A stretch of DNA of 64,000 bases from the NCBI GenBank assembly GCA_963978905.1, contig OZ022258.1:55722591-55786590 (forward strand). Direction: 5' to 3'. Both the position numbers and the translations under genes were made by a program. The DNA comes from Trichostrongylus colubriformis. Its lineage: Eukaryota > Nematoda > Chromadorea > Rhabditida > Trichostrongylidae. The notes under the pieces are model-generated. The model was not told where the DNA came from and ran no database searches. It saw only the letters and a program-made list of their open reading frames with translations. This document shows positions 60,901-64,000 of the stretch, in pieces (position 1 is the first letter of the stretch; the number at the start of each line of letters is the position of its first letter).

Positions 60901-61540
60901 ATTTTTTTTGAGGCTTTTTACCACATGCTTCACCCCGCTGTGAACGTAACATTATTCATTTCCGTGGAGGTCTACAACATCGTCCAACCGAGTCTTTAGG
61001 TCAATGTGGTCGTCTCCACTCATCATGTCTAACGATTTGCGCACTTTGAGGGAAGAATACCGAAAAATTTTACAAAATCGTGACGTCATCGCCATCGATC
61101 AAGATCCGCTAGGCGTAATGGGCAAGCTAGTCCGGAAGGTACGATTTGTGTCAGACAGGATTGTACCTACACTACGGCTGTCCATACAACAATGCGTTTC
61201 AGGATGGCAGTATTGGAATTTATGTGAAACCGGTTACACCCGTAATAAATGGACTCACCTCGTTCGCTCTGGCAGTGGTCAATATGGATCAATCAAATTC
61301 TGAAGTACTTATAACATACGTTCCTGTGATATTCCCTCTAAATCCCGATGTGTGAAAACTCTTTCGTTACAGGAGGTACGATTCACATACGAGTCACTTG
61401 GACTGGTGAACATTGGCGGATACGAACTGCGCAATCTGTGGAGCGGTAAGGACCTTGGCATGGTGTTTCCGACCCAGCAACTTCACGTTGTCCTATCGCC
61501 TACATCTGCATCGATGTTCAAGCTCACTCTCTTGTCCTAG
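54962..61540 (+). CDS. gana-1: Alpha-galactosidase / alpha-N-acetylgalactosaminidase (GH27), 11 exons, complete
   Basis: Removes terminal alpha-linked galactose or N-acetylgalactosamine from glycolipids and glycoproteins, normally in lysosomes or secreted. Exons: 54962-55032, 55083-55198, 56815-56954, 57256-57345, 59422-59506, 59735-59829, 60068-60229, 60352-60410, 61000-61138, 61203-61304, 61373-61540; all introns are GT-AG and phases agree, giving 408 residues, close to the family length. The ATG at 54962 gives a hydrophobic leader (MLPVWLMLVSVVGEGSA), then RTPPMGWMAW at residue 24. The nucleophile is D156 in YLKMDGCH and the acid/base is D217 in WRFYTD. Cysteines 38/80, 42/49, 128/158 and 187/209 match the family disulfides, and GAWNDMDM follows. 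The substrate loop reads SCSYPYY (186-192): Ser188 is NAGAL-like, Tyr191 is unusual. N177-A-T is a possible glycosylation site. The symbol follows the single C. elegans homologue and is by analogy. Seen: exons and motifs. Inferred: exact specificity and location. Confidence 0.95.
55527..55944. mobile_element. Family A foldback element in GH27 intron 2
   Basis: Diverged copy; begins AGGAATCCCCCACGAGAAAA and ends TTTTTCCGTGGACGATTCCT with TCAA after it. Central cassettes are shorter and more diverged than in other copies. Confidence 0.8.
56551..56658 (-). CDS. Candidate minus-strand exon inside GH27 intron 2
   Basis: The minus strand reads 35 codons beginning LCLAYEKKNPEVDVSTRLL between a CAG acceptor next to 56658 and a GTAAGC donor next to 56551. 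Phase (two bases in, one base out) matches the candidate exon at 54703-54911, so the two could belong to one antisense transcript. No family is recognised. The support is only codon-like composition plus good splice signals; chance is a real possibility. Confidence 0.2.
57680..57850. repeat. Partial family D-related repeat in GH27 intron 4
   Basis: The block CTGAAGGCAGTGATAGGGG... through GACGGTGAAGAGAAAACGG is an inverted match to the right part of the element at 57960-58491 (CGTTTTTTCTCCACTTTCCT). Confidence 0.55.
57960..58491. mobile_element. Family D-related element in GH27 intron 4
   Basis: TTAA at 57956-57959 and 58492-58495; ends AGACAGTGTTCGGGATAAT and CCCGAAAGCTGCCT. A partial inverted relative lies immediately upstream at about 57680-57850. 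Confidence 0.75.
58896..59165. mobile_element. Mutator-like foldback element in GH27 intron 4, exact 10-bp target duplication
   Basis: Ends GGGTGTGGGCCGATATGACA and the inverted TGTCATATCTACCCACACCC. GTAGGCCTTC is duplicated exactly at 58886-58895 and 59166-59175. GC-rich core with ORFs on both strands caused by the symmetry. Confidence 0.9.
60484..60908. mobile_element. Family A foldback element in GH27 intron 8
   Basis: Begins AGGGATCGTCCAAGAAAAAT and ends TTTTTCTGTGGACGATTTTT; internal arms match the family (GGGAACGGAGTGTGGGACTG). It makes up most of this 589-bp intron. Confidence 0.8.
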
Positions 61541-62420
61541 CTGAAAATCGGGTGATATTGTTGTGTCATAATTTCTGATAACCTTGTACAAACATATATC
61601 TTTCTTCGTTTTTATCATCTGCTTCGATAGGAACCGAGGGATTGCCATTATTGCAAGGACGCGGAGTATTTGCGCTGTTCTACTTTTATACTGTTGCTTT
61701 TGTTTTTTCTAGAGTCTTGTAAAATTCATCTGCTGGTAACCACTTTCCCTTTTTTGCTGTGATTGCCACTTTCCTTTTTTTAATTACCTGGGTTTTCTTG
61801 CCTTTCTGTTACTGTGATAAGTTTCTTGAGAAAGAAATGAACTTCAAATGGAAAGCTATTGGTTCTCCTGGAATGCAAATTCGTAATAGACGAAATGTCG
61901 GAGACAGAACGGGTATTGATATTATGCGCATATGGTTGATTATATCGAGCGCTATTCACGCGAGGTAAGATGAAGTATCCGGCTATGCCCCTCCTTCCAT
62001 TGAGTGTTTCGTCTCCTGAAGGCAGTTGCTATCTTTAGACGGTTAGCCTGTGAAATGACGAACAGAAAAGACTACCCAATTCGCATACAATGTACTTTGA
62101 GCTGCATCCTCACCGATGCAACTTAAATAAACGAAAGAATGAATAAACTATATGTGAAAAGATTTTTCGGATGGACTTAAAGAATTCGTGCATTTTCGAT
62201 TGCTATCACAACGTCTCTGTCCTCTCACGGACCGCGCTCGACCCACAACACCCACCCCTTGGCAGTCTTGCATAACTGATGAAATGATTTTCCTCTGGTC
62301 AACATGTTTTCTCCATTTGATCTAACAGATCTTAAGACGCCGACTTTGAACTCTAGTACACTGTCATAATTTCATGGCGCAGAAGTTACCGGGAACCAGA
62401 GTAGAAATTTTCTCGAAACA
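61541..62420. other. 3' flank of the GH27 gene
   Basis: No AATAAA lies close behind the stop; the first clear one is near 62125 (TTAAATAAACG), with another at 62143. Either the 3' UTR is about 600 bp or a variant signal is used. An open frame at 61759-61968 begins with GTG and is not called. Confidence 0.4.
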
Positions 62421-62547
62421 TCGTTTTTAACGTCCGCTGCGTGGAACGAATCCCGTGGGAAAGAGGTCCGTCCTACTGGATGTTACGAATTCGAGGATAA
62501 CCAAAGTGTGAGGTGGTGCTATTGCGAAATTTGTGCATTCGATGTAG

Positions 62548-62658
62548 GTTCCATTCGATGATTCCAATGTACGGGCGCTACTAACCGAAGTTCTAGATCT
62601 AAGCATGGTGTGGAGCTCGCGACTCAGGGCGACTGAGCGATCAGGCGTGCAGGAAATG
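62548..62658 (+). CDS. Candidate plus-strand exon downstream of GH27
   Basis: A 37-codon stretch beginning VPFDDSNVRALLTEVLDLSM lies exactly between a GATGTAG acceptor and a strong donor (ATG then GTGAGT). A second overlapping plus-strand frame, roughly 62421-62561, reads with GCYEFEDNQSVRWCYCE before a TGA; the WCYC style is seen in nematode Ly6/ET-type modules. The minus strand is also open here. Only one reading can be right, and none was assigned to a family. Confidence 0.25.
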
Positions 62659-63656
62659 GTGAGTACCAATGAAGCGATTGGGTAATCGAGTGATTCAGGC
62701 GATCGGTAGGAAAACGAAAAATATTCACCGACGATTTTATTAATCGCCCGATCGCCTAAATCGCGAACTCTGTACGCTAGCTACGTAGGGTACTCATATA
62801 TATTTTTTTGTTTTATTTACTTGAGCTTCCGCTGCTCATGTGATTTTTTCTTGGTTTAGTCACTTCCTGTGAGGACCAATGTAATCTTTGTCCCTTTAAG
62901 CCTACATGATTTTAAGCACTGTCTTATGATCATGCTCACGCTGTCTACAACTTCCATCATATTGCCTGAAACTCATAAAGGTTTCGTCACCGCTCCATCA
63001 TACTCAGCAGTATTTTGTCAAAAGTGAGACGGAAGTGATTTTAGGAGGATATTTCCCTTTAAAAAGCAGGTACACTGTTGTGAACATCACGAGTGCGTTG
63101 CACTTTCATGTGGGTTGATAACTTCCTTGAAAGGTCAACCCGACCATCCTTATAAGACCAGCCCGGCCACTTCTTTTGATTTTTTGTATAAGCATAGTTA
63201 TCTTCATTTCGTGCTCCGACTGACCGTCAGTTCTACCTATGAGTTGCTCATCTTAACCGTATTTTTGCCTATTATTTGTTTATTTATTTGATACACCTTA
63301 TGTGGAAAGTTTTTGTTCAAAGTGCGACGAATTTGTAAGATTTCATTCCTTATAAGTATATCGTCCGGTGAGCAGGTAAGTACAATGATCAGGACCGGTC
63401 TCAAGGTATCGGGGTGCATATTCTTCCGAGGTTAGTTCAGGATCATTACTTGTGTTCGCCTCGAATTAGGTAATTAAACAAAGACATATTAGCCGATTTG
63501 CCAAATGAGTAATGGTAAAATAACATAAATCCATCAATTGCATATAAAACCGAGTTATATTAACAAATGAAAATATCACACACGTCGTACTAACACAACG
63601 TATACTAAGTGCATGAAGCAAAGCGCTGCACCACATACTATGTACATAAGGAGTTC

Positions 63657-63888
63657 GGGTGTGTATCGTTATGTCAGAATTTCGCACGACGACAAGCGGC
63701 GTGCGACGCAGTGTGTGCGAGTTATGCGCGTCGCACTAGTTAGGTCTTAGAACGATTACACGATAATGCTAGGGACGCAATACGCAGTTGACTTGTAATC
63801 GCTTCGGGAGCTAACAACATGGCGCCTTTAGCTCGTCCGCATTGCTTCGCTTGCGACTGCCGTAATCCTGACATAAGGGTACACACCC
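63657..63888. mobile_element. Mutator-like foldback element, third copy of the 26440 family
   Basis: Inverted ends GGTGTGTATCGTTATGTCAG and CTGACATAAGGGTACACACC; centre CAATACGCAGTTGACTTGTA matches the 26440 element. Flanking AGGAGTT occurs on both sides (7 of 9 positions of a 9-bp duplication). Confidence 0.8.
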
Positions 63889-64000
63889 CAGGAGTTGCAC
63901 CGAAAAGAAAATGGACCAAAGGTAGCACCATGATTGTCCGATTAACCTTCATGCACTTGTTATACATAGTTATGAAGTACGAGAGGAGCTAATGCACGCA

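Larger units (their letters stand above)
55033..60999 (+). other. Large introns of the GH27 gene loaded with transposon copies
   Basis: Intron 2 (55199-56814) holds a family A element at 55527-55944. Intron 4 (57346-59421, about 2.1 kb) holds a partial and a complete family D element and the Mutator-like element at 58896-59165. Intron 8 (60411-60999) is mostly one family A element (about 60484-60908). Intron 9, in contrast, is only 64 bp (61139-61202). All insertions lie away from the splice sites, so they need not disrupt the transcript. Confidence 0.8.

Noticed and set aside
61759..61968. 69-codon frame resembling a secreted protein with a hydrophobic leader
   Set aside because: The frame begins with GTG, not ATG, has no acceptor upstream, and is AT-rich; a signal-like leader arises easily from T-rich DNA.
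1..64000. CRISPR arrays, bacterial operons, rRNA genes, viral genes
   Set aside because: No regularly spaced repeats, no ribosome binding sites or tight gene clusters, no rRNA-like sequence and no viral protein signatures were seen.

Overview
This window looks like nuclear DNA of a parasitic nematode, most likely a strongylid such as a hookworm. The reasons are: one clear protein gene split into small exons by GT-AG introns with TTTCAG-type acceptors, introns from 64 bp to about 2 kb, no operons or ribosome binding sites, no long ORFs elsewhere, and a dense load of short inverted-repeat elements. A decayed mariner of the Hsmar1/bandit type agrees with this, since bandit was described from a dog hookworm. 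The species is an inference.

The only gene identified with confidence is at 54962-61540 (+): a complete 11-exon lysosomal-type alpha-galactosidase/alpha-N-acetylgalactosaminidase (GH27, 408 residues). Every splice junction keeps frame and the catalytic aspartates and four disulfide pairs are present. Its introns 2, 4 and 8 carry transposon copies.

The rest is intergenic or poorly conserved DNA with layered repeats: (i) inverted-repeat elements flanked by TTAA (families A, D and E, at least ten copies); (ii) foldback elements with 9-10 bp target duplications, Mutator-like (24541, 26440, 43012, 44564, 58896, 63657), one nested inside a TTAA element; (iii) two mariner remnants (31328-32175 and 36680-37551); (iv) a Tc1/mariner-like pair with TA flanks (12798 and 30171); (v) TA-flanked and TAA-flanked small elements; (vi) a 125-bp-arm palindrome carrying two head-to-head tRNA-like genes (25466-25732), with related tRNA-like fragments elsewhere; (vii) smaller dispersed repeats.

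Scattered coding-like stretches with plausible splice sites are listed at low confidence. The best are a three-exon minus-strand model at 45058-45635, a cysteine-rich minus-strand exon just upstream of and antisense to the GH27 gene (54703-54911), a plus-strand exon at 62548-62658, and ORFs at 15314, 17633, 18067 and 41316. None could be assigned firmly to a family. No rRNA, CRISPR array, virus or bacterial gene cluster was seen.
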